DNA of 64,000 bases, taken from NCBI RefSeq assembly GCF_023101665.1, contig NZ_CP082161.1:6758001-6822000 (forward strand), read 5' to 3'. Shown here in pieces: positions 62,854 to 64,000 of this stretch (the stretch's first letter is position 1; each line of letters starts with the position of its first letter). A program made the position numbers and the translations under genes. Under the pieces are notes generated by a model that saw nothing but the letters and a program-made list of their open reading frames with translations, made no database searches and had not been told where the DNA came from. The stretch is from Bradyrhizobium sp. 195. GTDB lineage: Bacteria > Pseudomonadota > Alphaproteobacteria > Rhizobiales > Xanthobacteraceae.

Positions 62854-64000
62854 CTACCACCAGCTCCGCTGCATCGGCTGCGTCGACTGATAATATTGGT
62901 ACTGGCCACGCTGCCGGCGCGGATTGGCCGGCTGTACGTAGGGATCACGCTGGTAGAAGAAGCCGAAGCCGTTGCCGCCGTTGTCCCAGCCGTCATCACT
63001 GGCGATCATGGCAGGCGCGGTCGGCTTGCGCGTGATGAAGCCGCCTTGCGGCTGGTTGCTGAGCACCGCGACGAATTCGGTACGGTAATTGGTCTCGCTG
63101 CTCAGCGGCTCGTCCGAGATGATGATCGAGGAGCGCGGCAGCGCGGTCGGCCCGATGCGATCCCACACCTCCTGCGGGATGGTGATCCGGTCGAGCGCAT
63201 TCCTGGCCTCGTCGCCGTTCTCGATCGTGACCGCGCTCCAGCGCAGGCCCGTATCGGTCTTTGCCATCGCGGTGAAGATGTGCGTGCCGATCGGCTGGTC
63301 GGGATTGTGGATCCTAACGGGAACCTCGATGCTGGTATCGAACACCTCGCCGCCACCATCGGGCGCCGGCTTGTGCGTGTTCCGCCGGACGTAGAGCTTC
63401 TGTGTCGCGCGACTGATGTAGACCGAGACCGGCTCGAGCGCGAGCTTGGCGTCGGTCGCAGCCTTCACGGCCTCGGCCTTCCTGGCCGCGGCGGCCTTCG
63501 CGGCCTCCTTCGTGGCGGCGACGGCATCGCGCTTCGGCTGCGCGACGGCCTTGGCGGCATCGAGCTGCGTTGCCGCGTCGGCGGCCCTGGTCGCGGCCTT
63601 CTGCTTCAACTCCTCCGCCTTGGCGCGGGCCTGGTCGGTTTTTGCGTTCGCGAGCGTCTTGTCAGCGAAGGCGAGCTCGGCGTCTGCGCGGGCCTTCTGC
63701 TGTTCGAGCTTGCGCAGCGATGCGGGGAGCGAGGCGGCTTCCTTCGCGGCCGCTGATGCGGCCTTCTTGGCCTCGTCGGCGACCCGAATCGCCTCGTCGG
63801 CTTCGACGGAGACCTTGTCGACACGGCTCGGCGCCGCCGCGATGGCTTCGCGCTTCGGCGTGAACAGCAGGGGATGAGCGATATCGATCGGGGCCGCGTC
63901 CTCGGGCGAGATGATCACCCGCATCCCGATGTTCGTCTTGTCGAACAGATTCTCGGCAAAGCCGAACGGCATGCGCACGCAGCCGTGCGACGCGGCATAG
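62854..64000 (-). CDS. L,D-transpeptidase (YkuD) with Ala/Lys coiled-coil and C-terminal extension (5' end off window)
   Basis: The frame is open to the window edge. Just inside the edge it reads ASHGCVRMPFG, the catalytic SHGCVRM motif of YkuD L,D-transpeptidases, so the ATG at 63978 is internal. After the catalytic domain comes an Ala/Lys/Glu-rich coiled coil (about 130 residues) and then a second globular part (VSVYISRATQKLYVRRNTHKP ... IGTHIFTAMAKTD) that itself looks like a partial YkuD-type fold. It ends with a Gln/Tyr-rich tail. Cross-links peptidoglycan or anchors proteins in the envelope. Confidence 0.85.
   Translation of the reverse strand, partial: YAASHGCVRMPFGFAENLFDKTNIGMRVIISPEDAAPIDIAHPLLFTPKREAIAAAPSRVDKVSVEADEAIRVADEAKKAASAAAKEAASLPASLRKLEQQKARADAELAFADKTLANAKTDQARAKAEELKQKAATRAADAATQLDAAKAVAQPKRDAVAATKEAAKAAAARKAEAVKAATDAKLALEPVSVYISRATQKLYVRRNTHKPAPDGGGEVFDTSIEVPVRIHNPDQPIGTHIFTAMAKTDTGLRWSAVTIENGDEARNALDRITIPQEVWDRIGPTALPRSSIIISDEPLSSETNYRTEFVAVLSNQPQGGFITRKPTAPAMIASDDGWDNGGNGFGFFYQRDPYVQPANPRRQRGQYQYYQSTQPMQRSWW

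Overview
The window reads as the chromosome of an alphaproteobacterium of the Bradyrhizobium/Rhodopseudomonas type. The evidence is a high GC content with strong third-position bias, genes typical of that group (TcuA/TcuB, a NuoE-NuoF-fused formate dehydrogenase beta subunit, Ku with a small partner gene, several extracytoplasmic solute receptors), and rhizobial-style palindromic repeats between genes. No IS transposase, phage gene, CRISPR array or rRNA is visible.

Layout. 1-2136: 3' part of an acyltransferase/acyl-ACP synthetase, closed by a strong hairpin. 2181-7901: dsbB with a 52-residue DUF5993 partner, tricarballylate genes tcuB-tcuA, a divergent GntR regulator with a perfect palindromic operator candidate, HupE/UreJ and YbaK. 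8114-12582: a two-subunit NAD-linked formate dehydrogenase. 12862-18729: a secreted PsiF-like protein, an oxalate/formate-type MFS transporter, and a histidine kinase/NtrC-type regulator pair. 18803-28049: a metal-pterin cofactor block (TusA-like, MoeA, MobB, FdhD, MobA, a MoeA-PBP fusion, a MoeA-like protein, tungstate receptor TupA, and an HTH-PBP regulator). 28152-31528: three orphan solute receptors. 31872-31947: tRNA with CAT anticodon (Ile2).

About 32-45.5 kb is accessory: a DUF1214 remnant, arylsulfatase with its formylglycine-generating enzyme, an HlyD-type protein, a frameshifted secreted protein, an SphA-like porin, an LssY_C protein, and a TetR/flavoprotein module that has been partly duplicated around a Bcr/CflA drug exporter. 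45.6-50.1 kb is an RND efflux pair interrupted by a palindromic repeat. 50.3-55.5 kb holds small proteins, Ku, UspA and a rhodanese. 55.5-64 kb holds two class III cyclases, HutD, a second solute receptor of the 28 kb family, an alpha/beta hydrolase, a MarR regulator, a decayed VOC gene, a methyltransferase and the 3' part of an L,D-transpeptidase gene.

How it fits together. 8-28 kb looks like one physiological unit for formate/oxalate use: transport, oxidation of formate to NADH, sulfuration and insertion of the pterin cofactor, and control. A near-perfect sigma-54 promoter with two identical dyads about 90-110 bp upstream precedes the MFS gene, and the only sigma-54 activator in the window is encoded next door. 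The fused beta subunit, the lack of a NuoG-like His-Cys3 cluster in the alpha subunit, and the nearby TupA, MoeA-PBP and HTH-PBP genes suggest that this is the tungsten-type (Methylobacterium FDH1-like) enzyme with its own metal-selection genes. The metal identity is inference.
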